8,467 nt of DNA from Christensenella sp. UBA1782. GTDB taxonomy: Bacteria > Bacillota > Clostridia > Christensenellales > DTU072. Both the position numbers and the translations under genes were made by a program. The number at the start of each line of letters is the position of its first letter. The first letter of the stretch is position 1. Below the pieces are notes generated by a model that was not told the origin of the DNA, did not search any database, and worked only from the letters and a program-made list of their open reading frames with translations. Shown piece after piece: positions 1 to 7,354 of the stretch. The stretch covers positions 1 through 8,467 of the forward strand of contig DCGI01000025.1 of assembly GCA_002315475.1 (NCBI GenBank), in the 5' to 3' direction.

Positions 1-1
1 A

Positions 2-754
2 TGGAGCGGCATGGTGGCTCCTCTTATCAATTTACCGGTAATGGTTTGCCTTTCGGTAGGGGTGGCGATAACCCCGCAAATGGTGGAAGGCAGGGAAAAC
101 GGCGACGTCGATTTGATTTTACAAAAAAGCGATACCGCCATAAAACTTACTTTCTTTTTGGGTATTCCTTTTGTGCTTTACTATTGGATGATGGGCGGGA
201 GTATTCTTTCTTCGCTTTACAGAAATATCGGTGAGCGTGTGTTTCTCGCCGAAAAGCTTTTACGCATCCATGCCGTCAGCGTGGTGGGATTGAGCGTTTT
301 TCAAATCTATTCCGCCATTTTGCAAGGTTTGCAAAGAAGTAAAGTTCCCGTAAAAATCATGACGGCGTGCATGATTGTCAAAACCCTTTTATCCCTTCTG
401 TTGACGCCGAACGCGGGAATAACGGGTACGGCTTTGTCGGCAATGACGGGAAACGTGCTTGCGGGGGTGGCGATTACCGTTTATTTTATAAATTTTACGG
501 GTTTTCGAAAATCTCTTATCAAAAACGTTAGCATGATAACCCTATGCGGTGGTATAATGGGAACGATCGTATTCTTGGCGGCGAAATTTCTTTCCTCTTT
601 GTGGGGAGTGCTTGCCGTCGGAATCGTTTCGGGAATAACGTATTTGCTTTCCGTCGTCGTGTTTCGCGTCTTTTCGCGAGAAGAATGGAAAGCCATGCCG
701 CTTTCTTCTTTATTTGAAAAAATCGATAAAAAAATAAACGGGAGTTTACCATGA
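2..754 (+). CDS. SpoVB/MATE-like polysaccharide (lipid) flippase, C-terminal half, 5' end outside window
   Basis: The reading frame is open from base 2, so this is the C-terminal ~250 residues of a longer protein; SpoVB-family members are usually about 500 residues. The visible part is a polytopic membrane protein with roughly six to seven hydrophobic segments and a basic cytoplasmic tail (EEWKAMPLSSLFEKIDKKI). The segment near the start (PLINLP, then a polar stretch after VAITPQ) matches the MOP/MATE exporter fold of SpoVB and related polysaccharide flippases, as does the later LQGLQRSKVPVK loop. Family members move lipid-linked cell-wall or polysaccharide precursors across the membrane; SpoVB acts in spore cortex formation. 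The gene overlaps mazG by 4 bases (ATGA). The spoVB-like/mazG order is also found in Bacillus (yabM-yabN), which supports the SpoVB assignment over MurJ. The first internal ATG (11) is probably not the true start. The substrate cannot be told from sequence. Confidence 0.82.
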   Translation, partial: WSGMVAPLINLPVMVCLSVGVAITPQMVEGRENGDVDLILQKSDTAIKLTFFLGIPFVLYYWMMGGSILSSLYRNIGERVFLAEKLLRIHAVSVVGLSVFQIYSAILQGLQRSKVPVKIMTACMIVKTLLSLLLTPNAGITGTALSAMTGNVLAGVAITVYFINFTGFRKSLIKNVSMITLCGGIMGTIVFLAAKFLSSLWGVLAVGIVSGITYLLSVVVFRVFSREEWKAMPLSSLFEKIDKKINGSLP

Positions 755-1539
755 AAGATTATTTGTCGCAAAAAAAGTTTTCCTTTGCCGATTTGGTGGA
801 TATTATCGTTGCGTTGCGTTCGCCCGAAGGGTGCCCTTGGGATCGTGCGCAAACACCTTCTTCCATAAAAACCAACATTTTGGAAGAAGCCTACGAATTG
901 ACGGAAGCCATCGATTTGAACGATAACGAAAAGATGTGTGAAGAATGCGGCGACGTTCTGTTACAGGGCGTTTTTTGTGCGGTCATGAAAGCGGAGGAAG
1001 GCGGTTTTTCCGTCGACGACGTGATAGACGGACTTTGTAAAAAACTTGTGGGCAGACATACCCATATTTTCGGAAGCGATAAAGCCCGAAACGGCGAAGA
1101 AGCCCTTGCTTTTTGGGAACAGGCAAAAGCCAAAGAAAAGCATTATAAAACGGTGGAAGACAAATTAGACAGTATCCCCGTTACTTTTACCGCTTTGCAA
1201 AGAGCCAACAAGGTTCAGAAGACCGCCAAGAAGGTGGGGTTTGAGTTTGAATGCGTGGAAGACGCCGAAAAGAAAATCGGGGAAGAATTGCAAGAGTTTC
1301 AAGTGGCGCAGGGTGCGGAAAAGGAAAAAGAAGGGGGCGACCTTCTGTTCAGCGTGGTCAACGTCCTTAGGATGTGCGGGATTGATCCCGAAGTGGCGTT
1401 GTCATCCGCCAACGTCAAGTTTGAGCGTCGTTTTCGATTTATGTCGCAAGAGGCGAAAAGACTCGGCAAACAGCTGGAAGACCTTACCTTACAAGAGCAG
1501 GAAGCACTGTACGTAAAGGCAAAGAAAGAAGAATGTTGA
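751..1539 (+). CDS. mazG: MazG nucleoside triphosphate pyrophosphohydrolase
   Basis: A 262-residue, two-domain MazG that hydrolyses (d)NTPs to NMP and pyrophosphate and is thought to clear non-canonical or surplus nucleotides in the cytoplasm. Domain 1 has the family signature GCPWDRAQT (residues 27-35), the metal-binding helix EEAYE (E45, E46, E49) and the partner pair E65/D68 (EECGD). Domain 2 repeats the pattern with EELQE (E178, E179, E182) and EGGD (E194, D197), so both half-sites look intact. Length fits E. coli MazG (263 residues). The tetrapyrrole-methylase-like N-terminal domain fused to MazG in Bacillus YabN is absent. The start has a good Shine-Dalgarno (GGAG, 741-744) six bases upstream. 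It overlaps the flippase gene by 4 bases and the dus gene by 7, so the three genes are very likely co-transcribed and translationally coupled. Confidence 0.96.
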   Translation: MKDYLSQKKFSFADLVDIIVALRSPEGCPWDRAQTPSSIKTNILEEAYELTEAIDLNDNEKMCEECGDVLLQGVFCAVMKAEEGGFSVDDVIDGLCKKLVGRHTHIFGSDKARNGEEALAFWEQAKAKEKHYKTVEDKLDSIPVTFTALQRANKVQKTAKKVGFEFECVEDAEKKIGEELQEFQVAQGAEKEKEGGDLLFSVVNVLRMCGIDPEVALSSANVKFERRFRFMSQEAKRLGKQLEDLTLQEQEALYVKAKKEEC

Positions 1540-2447
1540 CGCAAAACGGAAGCGATTTATTCTTTGCCCCGATTGCGGGATACAGTGACAGCGGACTACG
1601 TTCGTTGTGTTTTCGATATGGTGCGGGACTGTGTTTTACCGAAATGGTCAGTGCCAAAGGTTTGTACTATAAAAACGAAAACACGGCATCCCTTTTATAC
1701 GTTGCGCCCGACGAAAGCAATACGGCGGTACAATTATTCGGTTCGGAACCCGAGATTTTTGCCGAAGTGGTTCGGTATCCCGTTTTATCGAAGTTTTCGC
1801 ATATCGACGTCAATATGGGTTGTCCCGTCCGAAAAATCACCTCCAACAACGAAGGAAGCGCATTGTTACGGAATCCCGAATTGATTTATAAGATAGTCAA
1901 AGCGGTCAAGGACAGTTCGGGAAAGACGGTTTCCGTCAAAATGCGGACGGGTATCGACGGAAAAAGTTGTGTGACGGAGTGCGCTTTGGCGGCACAGGAA
2001 GGAGGCGTCGACCTCGTTACGGTGCATGGCAGAACCAAAGAACAGTTATACGGCGGCAAGTGCGACTTCGAAACGATAGCGCACGTCAAGCAAACGTTAC
2101 GGGTGCCCGTATGCGGAAACGGCGACGTGACGGATAGAGATAGCTATCTCCGTATGAAAGAAACGGGCGTCGATTACGTCATGATAGCGAGGGGTGCGTT
2201 GGGAAAACCCTATGTTTTTTCCGAAATACTCGGGAAGGAGTACACCTACGAAAGGAACGAAGCGATTTTGTTCCATATCGGCAGACTTTGCGAGTATCTT
2301 TCCGAAAATACCGTCATGAACGTGATGAAAAAACAGATAGCTTGCTATCTGCATGGTTCGAGAGGGGCAAAACAGCTGAAAGAGCAAGCTTTTTCGGCAC
2401 ATTCTTTGAAAGAGTTGACTACATTGTTTGACATAAAAAATAATTAG
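1533..2447 (+). CDS. tRNA-dihydrouridine synthase (Dus family)
   Basis: An FMN- and NADPH-dependent enzyme that reduces uridines of the tRNA D-loop to dihydrouridine. The TIM-barrel order is clear: APIAGYSDSGLR near the N-terminus (FMN phosphate and active-site loop), VQLFG, then IDVNMGCP with the catalytic cysteine C97, SVKMRTG with K136, VHGRT, CGNGDV and the FMN-binding IARGALGKP. The C-terminal helical tRNA-binding part (MKKQIACYLHG...) is present. At 304 residues it is slightly shorter than typical DusB (~320), which is the closest bacterial subgroup by overall pattern; the exact target uridine is not predictable. The ATG lies inside the end of mazG (7-base overlap), preceded only by a purine-rich run (AAAGAAAGAAGA), suggesting translational coupling. 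The last codons contain the -35 box of the downstream serC promoter. Confidence 0.95.
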   Translation: MLTQNGSDLFFAPIAGYSDSGLRSLCFRYGAGLCFTEMVSAKGLYYKNENTASLLYVAPDESNTAVQLFGSEPEIFAEVVRYPVLSKFSHIDVNMGCPVRKITSNNEGSALLRNPELIYKIVKAVKDSSGKTVSVKMRTGIDGKSCVTECALAAQEGGVDLVTVHGRTKEQLYGGKCDFETIAHVKQTLRVPVCGNGDVTDRDSYLRMKETGVDYVMIARGALGKPYVFSEILGKEYTYERNEAILFHIGRLCEYLSENTVMNVMKKQIACYLHGSRGAKQLKEQAFSAHSLKELTTLFDIKNN

Positions 2448-2455
2448 TTTATAAT
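2428..2455 (+). promoter_or_regulatory. Sigma-A type promoter for serC-serA operon
   Basis: TTGACA at 2428-2433 and TATAAT at 2450-2455 are both exact consensus hexamers separated by 16 bases, surrounded by A/T-rich DNA. The -35 box lies in the final codons of the dus gene and the -10 just after its stop. A start near 2461-2463 would leave a leader of roughly 40 bases, too short for a known serine or other amino-acid riboswitch. No operator is obvious. The hexamer match is seen directly; activity is inferred. Confidence 0.8.
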
Positions 2456-2490
2456 ATATAATTACGGATTAAAAAAAGGCTTATGCCTGA

Positions 2491-2495
2491 AGGAG
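2491..2495 (+). promoter_or_regulatory. Shine-Dalgarno deciding the serC start
   Basis: AGGAG at 2491-2495 stands 8 bases before the ATG at 2504. An in-frame ATG at 2483 exists upstream, but it would add seven residues (MPEGDIF) not typical of SerC and has only an A-rich run before it. The protein start MKVYNFSAGP matches the usual SerC N-terminus. Confidence 0.85.
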
Positions 2496-2503
2496 ATATT
2501 TTT

Positions 2504-3589
2504 ATGAAAGTTTATAATTTCAGTGCGGGACCTTCGATGCTTCCCGAGGAAGCAAAGCTAGAAGCTCAAAAAGCATTTTTGGATTATGAGGGAAGCGGTA
2601 TGAGCGTTACCGAAATGAGCCATCGCAGTAAATGGTTCGAGGGTATCAACAACGAAACCAACGCTCTTCTTCGCGAATTGATGGGAATCGGTGACGACTA
2701 TTATGTTTTGTTCCTTCAAGGCGGTGCCTCCATGCAGTTTGAGGCGGTTCCTCTGAACCTTTTGACCGAAGAAAACGGAAAGAAAGCCGACTATATCGTG
2801 ACGGGAAACTTCGCCAACAAAGCTTGTAAAGAAGCTTCTAAATACGGCGACATCGTGGCGGTCGCGTCCAGTAAGGAAGCCGGATACACCTACATTCCCG
2901 ACGTAGACAAAATCGAATTCCGTAAGGGAACCGATTACGTACATATCACGACGAACAACACCATTTTCGGAACGCGCTATACCAAATTACCGAACGTGCC
3001 GAACCTCGTAGCCGATATGAGCAGTAACATTTTAAGCCAAGTATTCGACGTAAACCGTTTTAACTTAATTTATGCCGGTGCTCAAAAGAACGTTGCTCCC
3101 GCAGGACTGACCGTCGTAATCGCCAAAAAGGATTTGGTCGACAACGCCAAGCCGTTGCCGTTCTGCCCGACCATGTTGAAGTATAAGACGCAAGCCGACG
3201 CCGACAGCCTTTATAACACCCCTCCCTGTTTCTCTATCTATATGGCAATGCTTACTTTGCGTTGGTTAAAGAAATTCGGCGGTGTGGCTGCCATTCAAAA
3301 ACAGAACGAATACAAAGCCGGTCTGCTCTATGATTTTATCGATAACTCCTCTTTGTTTACCAATAAGGTAGCCGTTCAAGATCGTTCTTTGATGAACGTT
3401 CCGTTCGTAACGGGCAGTGAAGAATTGGATGCCAAGTTCGTCAAAGAAGCCGCCGCCAATGGTTTGGTTTCGTTGAAGGGACACCGTTTGGTAGGCGGTA
3501 TGAGAGCCAGCATTTATAACGCAATGCCCGTCGAAGGCGTGGAAGCCTTGATTGCCTTCATGAAGAAATTTGAAACGGAGAATAAATAA
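2504..3589 (+). CDS. serC: Phosphoserine aminotransferase
   Basis: A PLP-dependent class V aminotransferase converting 3-phosphohydroxypyruvate and glutamate to O-phosphoserine and 2-oxoglutarate, the second step of serine synthesis; it can also serve pyridoxine synthesis in some bacteria. The 361-residue length is the family norm. Diagnostic motifs are the N-terminal NFSAGPSMLP, EMSHRS, the phosphate-binding FLQGGASMQF, the DMSSN stretch and the PLP lysine K195 in YAGAQKNVAPAG (Lys198 in E. coli). The C-terminal KGHRLVGGMRASIYNAMP contains the substrate-phosphate-contacting arginines. The gene has its own consensus promoter and a strong ribosome binding site, and its stop codon shares one base with the serA start (TAATG), so it is first in the serine operon and tightly coupled to serA. 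Confidence 0.97.
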   Translation: MKVYNFSAGPSMLPEEAKLEAQKAFLDYEGSGMSVTEMSHRSKWFEGINNETNALLRELMGIGDDYYVLFLQGGASMQFEAVPLNLLTEENGKKADYIVTGNFANKACKEASKYGDIVAVASSKEAGYTYIPDVDKIEFRKGTDYVHITTNNTIFGTRYTKLPNVPNLVADMSSNILSQVFDVNRFNLIYAGAQKNVAPAGLTVVIAKKDLVDNAKPLPFCPTMLKYKTQADADSLYNTPPCFSIYMAMLTLRWLKKFGGVAAIQKQNEYKAGLLYDFIDNSSLFTNKVAVQDRSLMNVPFVTGSEELDAKFVKEAAANGLVSLKGHRLVGGMRASIYNAMPVEGVEALIAFMKKFETENK

Positions 3590-4692
3590 TGTATACAATT
3601 TTGAAACTAAACAAAATCAGTCCCGTTATCGCAAGCGAGTTTTCCGAAAAATACGCTTGTACGGACGCTTGTGAAAATCCCGACGGTATTTTGGTGCGCA
3701 GTGCCAAGATGGACGATTACGAAGTGGGTAAAAACTTGGTAGCCATCGCTCGTGCCGGTGCCGGCGTCAACAATATTCCCGTTGAAAAAATGGCAGATAA
3801 GGGCGTGGTCGTATTCAATACGCCCGGTGCCAATGCCAACGCCGTCAAAGAGTTGGTTCTCTGCGCCATGCTCCTTGCCAGCCGTGATATTCTCGGCGGA
3901 AACAAGTGGGTAAACACGCTGAGCGGAGACGACGTAGCCAAACAAGCCGAAAAAGGCAAGGGTGCTTTTGCCGGAACGGAAATTTTCGGGAAGACTATCG
4001 GCATCATCGGACTGGGTGCCATCGGTATCCTCGTGGCAAAATCCTGTCTCGCTCTCGGCTTGTCGGTTTTGGGATACGATCCCTACCTCTCCGAAAAGAG
4101 CAAAGCAAGTTTGCCTGCCGAAGTAAAAATCGCCACCCTCGACGAAATTTATGCCGAAAGCGACATCATCACCATCCACGTTCCGCTTTTGGACAGTACG
4201 AAAAACATGGTGAATCAAGAAGCCTTTGCCAAAATGAAGAAAGGGGTAATTCTGTTAAATATGGCGCGTGGCGGCTTAGTCAACGTGAACGACTTAAAGC
4301 AAGCGATTGCCGACGGTATCGTACGCAAGTACGTCATTGATTTCCCCGAAGAAAGCGTATTAAACTGCGATAATATTATCGTGTTCCCGCATCTGGGCGC
4401 ATCCACCGAAGAAGCCGAAGATAACTGTGCCGTTATGGCGAGCCGTCAGTTGGTGAATTACATGGAAAACGGCAATATCGTCAACAGCGTCAATTTCCCG
4501 AATCTAAGCAAAGAAAGAACGGGCAAGGTGCGTACTTGTATTTTGTTCAAGGACGGAAACGTAGAAAAAATCAAGTCGCTCGGCTCCGACGTAGCCGTTG
4601 CCACGAGAGGAAACTACGGATATGCCATCATCGACGGAGACAACGCCGTTTCTCTCGAATGCGGTTGCGTGTTAAAAATCCGAGTTCTGTAA
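3589..4692 (+). CDS. serA: D-3-phosphoglycerate dehydrogenase, short clostridial type with reduced ACT-like tail
   Basis: An NAD-dependent D-isomer 2-hydroxyacid dehydrogenase oxidising 3-phosphoglycerate to 3-phosphohydroxypyruvate, the first committed step of serine synthesis. Seen directly: GRAGAGVNN-type substrate loop (here ARAGAGVNNIP), Rossmann GLGAIG (residues 141-146), the NAD-ribose aspartate D164 in GYDPY, the catalytic arginine R227 in NMARGG, glutamate E254 in DFPEE and histidine H268 in PHLGAST. After NSVNFPN a tail of about 60 residues (TGKVRT ... LKIRVL) keeps the edge strands of an ACT domain (RTCILF, YGYAIID, KIRV) but the helices appear shortened compared with the ~387-residue relatives I know. 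Feedback by serine may therefore be altered (inference). GGAG at 3577-3580 serves the start. Placed after serC with a one-base overlap, it makes up the serine pathway's oxidising step. Confidence 0.95.
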   Translation: MYTILKLNKISPVIASEFSEKYACTDACENPDGILVRSAKMDDYEVGKNLVAIARAGAGVNNIPVEKMADKGVVVFNTPGANANAVKELVLCAMLLASRDILGGNKWVNTLSGDDVAKQAEKGKGAFAGTEIFGKTIGIIGLGAIGILVAKSCLALGLSVLGYDPYLSEKSKASLPAEVKIATLDEIYAESDIITIHVPLLDSTKNMVNQEAFAKMKKGVILLNMARGGLVNVNDLKQAIADGIVRKYVIDFPEESVLNCDNIIVFPHLGASTEEAEDNCAVMASRQLVNYMENGNIVNSVNFPNLSKERTGKVRTCILFKDGNVEKIKSLGSDVAVATRGNYGYAIIDGDNAVSLECGCVLKIRVL

Positions 4693-4694
4693 GT

Positions 4695-5279
4695 ATGGAA
4701 TTGGTTCTTGCCACCAACAATAAAAATAAAGTCAAAGAAATGAAAGCAATGTTGGGAAAATACTTTCCCGACATTCTTTCGATGGGCGAAGCGGGATTAC
4801 AAATCGAAATAGAAGAAACGGGTTCCACTTTTGCCGAAAACGCCTATATCAAGGCGTGCGCCGTCTGCGAAAAGACGGGAAAGCCCGCCCTTGCCGACGA
4901 CAGCGGTCTGCGTGTGGATTTTTTGTGCGGAGAGCCGGGTATTTACTCCGCCCGATATGCGGGCGTAGAACAAAACGATGCCAAAAACATCGAAAAACTT
5001 CTGGAAAAAATGAAGGGGGTTCCGCAAGAAGCGAGAACCGCCGATTTTACCACCACCCTTTGCCTCTGTTTTCCCGACGGCAGAGTTCTTTATACGGAAG
5101 GCAATACGTCCGGACGTATTTTGACCGAAAAAAGAGGGGAAAACGGATTCGGATACGATCCCGTATTTTTCAGTTTTGATTTGCAAAAAAGTTTTGCCGA
5201 AGCGACGGAAAGCGAAAAAAACGCCGTTTCTCATCGTGGCAGAGCTTTGCAAAAAATGGTTTCCCTTTTAGAAGAATAA
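4695..5279 (+). CDS. rdgB: RdgB/HAM1-type XTP/dITP pyrophosphatase
   Basis: A 194-residue Maf/HAM1-fold enzyme that hydrolyses deaminated purine nucleotides (dITP, ITP, XTP) to monophosphates, keeping them out of DNA and RNA. Motifs are in family order: ATNNKNK (T7-K12, triphosphate contact), ETGSTFAENA, ADDSGL with the catalytic aspartate D69, GFGYDP (151-156, base recognition) and SHRGRAL (S179-H180-R181). Length equals typical RdgB (~197). The ATG at 4695 begins the conserved MELVLATNN; the open frame extends upstream into serA but that part is not family-like. The gene starts only two bases after the serA stop and has no good Shine-Dalgarno, so translation probably depends on serA coupling. 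With mazG upstream and a YjjG-like phosphatase downstream it forms a nucleotide house-cleaning theme. Confidence 0.96.
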   Translation: MELVLATNNKNKVKEMKAMLGKYFPDILSMGEAGLQIEIEETGSTFAENAYIKACAVCEKTGKPALADDSGLRVDFLCGEPGIYSARYAGVEQNDAKNIEKLLEKMKGVPQEARTADFTTTLCLCFPDGRVLYTEGNTSGRILTEKRGENGFGYDPVFFSFDLQKSFAEATESEKNAVSHRGRALQKMVSLLEE

Positions 5280-5288
5280 GTAAGAAGT

Positions 5289-6671
5289 ATGTTGGAATTC
5301 GAAACGTTGACTTATGAAAACTACCACAAAGTTTGTGGCTTTTTTGCGTATAACGTGCCGGCGGGGTGCAATCTGACGGTGGGTTGCAAACTGATGTGGT
5401 CGCATTATTATCACTCTGCTTTTGCCGTTTATAAAAACGCCTTGATTTGGAAGGACGTCATTAACGGCGACGTGCGGTTCAACTTGCCGATTTCGGCAGA
5501 AGATACCGAAGAAGCCTGTCTGGCGGTGGAAGAATACTGCGCCGAAAAAGAAATTCCTCTCGTTTGGTACGACGTACCCGAAGAAAAACTCGTCGACGTC
5601 GTCCGAAACTATTCGTTTTGTTCGTTGCGGAACGATAGAAATTATGACGATTATTTGTATGACGCCGAAAGTTTTCGGTCGTTTTCCGGCAAAAAATATG
5701 CAGGACAAAGAAACCATATACATAAGTTTTTTTCGAAATATCCGCAGGCGATTTTTCGGGAAATTCAAGAAGAAGACCGAGAAAACGTAGACCGATTTTT
5801 CGAAGAAGTAACCCGAGAAGCGACGAGTGAAAAAATGCGGGAAGAATATCGGCTTTCACGAGAATTCTTCCGTCGGATTCGCTTGCAAGACTGGAAAACG
5901 GGGTGTATGACGGTGGACGGAAAAATCGTATCGGTTACACTCGGAGAAACGGTCGGAAAGTGTTTGGTGGTTCATATCGAAAAAGCACTGCGAGAATACG
6001 AAGGACTTTATACGGCTACGGCAAACGCGTTTGCCAAAGCGAACGGGGACGCCGAAATCTTAAACCGAGAGGATGACTCCGGTGCGAGGGGACTTCGTAT
6101 TTCCAAGACGCAGTACCACCCCGTCGGCATGGTAAAAAAATATGAAATCCGCATAGCCAACGAACTCCATAAAATTCATAAACTCCCCGTATTGAAAACC
6201 GAAAGACTGACATTAAGCGGTATCGAAGAAAAAGACGCGTCGGCTTATTACGAAATATGCGCAGACGAAGAAAGAAACGTTTTTTGGGGGTATGACTACA
6301 AAGAGGATTTACACGAAAATCTGTATCCGAATTACTTTTTTGACGTGCAAGCGGAGGATTTTCGGAAAAAAATCGGAGCAAGTTTTGCCGTACGATTGAA
6401 CGGAAAAATGATAGGAGAAGGTATCTTTTACCATTTTGACGGCAGAGGACGGGCGGAACTGGGCATGAGAATCGCAAAATCGTATGCCGGAAAAGGGTAC
6501 GGCAAAGATGCTTTTTATGCGCTTGTCGAATGGGGACTCTATTCGCTCGGCTTACGAAAAGTAATTTCTAAGTGTATGCACGAAAACACAGCCAGTCAAA
6601 AAATGCTCTCGGAAGGGATGAAAAAGACGGGTGCGGATGAAAGGTTTTTGTATTTTGAGGTGACGTTATGA
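5289..6671 (+). CDS. DUF2156 (LPG-synthase C-terminal-like) - GNAT acetyltransferase fusion protein
   Basis: A 460-residue soluble protein with two acyltransferase-like halves. Residues 1-~295 match the DUF2156 pattern, related to the catalytic domain of lysyl-phosphatidylglycerol synthases: YLYDAESF, then GKKYAGQRNHIHKF, later LNREDDSGARGLR and TQYHPVGMVKKYEI. No membrane segments are visible, so it is not a full MprF. Residues ~305-460 form a RimJ-like GNAT domain beginning LKTERLTLSGI, with the acetyl-CoA pyrophosphate loop AGKGYG (400-405) and a final NTASQKML helix typical of the family. The substrate of either half is unknown; an aminoacyl or acetyl transfer to a small molecule or protein is plausible. 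Only a weak purine-rich site (AAGAAG) precedes the ATG, nine bases after rdgB. Its 3' end overlaps the HAD gene by 4 bases (ATGA), so it lies within the serC operon. Confidence 0.85.
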   Translation: MLEFETLTYENYHKVCGFFAYNVPAGCNLTVGCKLMWSHYYHSAFAVYKNALIWKDVINGDVRFNLPISAEDTEEACLAVEEYCAEKEIPLVWYDVPEEKLVDVVRNYSFCSLRNDRNYDDYLYDAESFRSFSGKKYAGQRNHIHKFFSKYPQAIFREIQEEDRENVDRFFEEVTREATSEKMREEYRLSREFFRRIRLQDWKTGCMTVDGKIVSVTLGETVGKCLVVHIEKALREYEGLYTATANAFAKANGDAEILNREDDSGARGLRISKTQYHPVGMVKKYEIRIANELHKIHKLPVLKTERLTLSGIEEKDASAYYEICADEERNVFWGYDYKEDLHENLYPNYFFDVQAEDFRKKIGASFAVRLNGKMIGEGIFYHFDGRGRAELGMRIAKSYAGKGYGKDAFYALVEWGLYSLGLRKVISKCMHENTASQKMLSEGMKKTGADERFLYFEVTL

Positions 6672-7354
6672 AGCAGTATACCCACTTGTTTTTGGATTTG
6701 GACGATACCGTTATGGACTTCAAAAAAGGACAGGAAAACGCTTTTTTTCAAGCCTGCGGAGAGATAGGCATTTCGGTCAATCACGAGGATTATTTGCGTT
6801 ATGACGAAATCAATAAAATGTCGTGGAAACTCTACGAAAATGGCGAAATCGAAAAGCAAAGAATGATGATTCGGCGGTATGAATTATTTTTGGAACCCTT
6901 CGGAAAACAGGACAAAGCGCAAGTGTTAAACGAGTCGTACGCCCTCTTTTTATCGAAGCAGGGTATCTACCTGCAAGGTGCGGAAGAAGGAATAAAACGT
7001 CTAAAAAAGAAGTATCATATCAGTATCACCACCAACGGAACGTCCTTCATTCAAAGGGGAAGGATGGCTGTTTGCGGCTTGGATAAAATCGTCGATTCGG
7101 TATTCATTTCCGATGAAATCGGGTACCGAAAACCTTATATCGAGTATTATTCGTATTGTCTGCAAAAAGTCGGATGCGAAAAGGAAAAAGTCCTTGTTAT
7201 CGGGGATAGCGTAACCAGCGATATTACCGGTGCGGTGCGGTCGGGATTGGATTGCGTACTGTTCAATTCGGGAAATAAGGATTGTGACCTTCCCGTTTTG
7301 GGGACGGTATATTCTTGGGAAGAATTGCTTACGTTTTTAGGAGAAAAATCCTAA
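6668..7354 (+). CDS. yjjG: YjjG/YfnB-like HAD-superfamily nucleotidase
   Basis: A 228-residue HAD phosphatase. The four catalytic motifs are present: DLDDT (nucleophile and acid, near residues 10-14), TTNG (motif II), the motif III lysine in GYRKP, and GDSVTSDI (motif IV, metal-binding aspartates). The helical cap contains INKMSWKLYENGEI, which closely follows the INKxxWxxYxNGxI pattern of E. coli YjjG, and length is nearly the same (225 in E. coli). YjjG dephosphorylates pyrimidine nucleoside monophosphates, including non-canonical ones, which would suit a neighbour of RdgB and MazG. Because the operon has serC and serA but no serB, a role as phosphoserine phosphatase is an alternative that motifs alone cannot exclude. 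GAGG at 6657-6660 gives a good ribosome binding site. The stop lies inside a palindrome shared with the convergent mazF stop. Confidence 0.88.
   Translation: MKQYTHLFLDLDDTVMDFKKGQENAFFQACGEIGISVNHEDYLRYDEINKMSWKLYENGEIEKQRMMIRRYELFLEPFGKQDKAQVLNESYALFLSKQGIYLQGAEEGIKRLKKKYHISITTNGTSFIQRGRMAVCGLDKIVDSVFISDEIGYRKPYIEYYSYCLQKVGCEKEKVLVIGDSVTSDITGAVRSGLDCVLFNSGNKDCDLPVLGTVYSWEELLTFLGEKS

Noticed and set aside
2483..2503. Upstream in-frame ATG that would lengthen SerC by seven residues
   Set aside because: The AGGAG site lies between it and the ATG at 2504, and the conserved SerC N-terminus begins at 2504.
3607..4218. Long antisense open frame (203 codons) opposite serA
   Set aside because: It mirrors the codon pattern of serA, has no recognisable domain and no ribosome binding site; serA is unambiguous.
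4536..4694. N-terminal extension of RdgB into the serA coding region
   Set aside because: The extension is arginine-rich out-of-frame serA sequence; the family start MELVLATNN begins at 4695.
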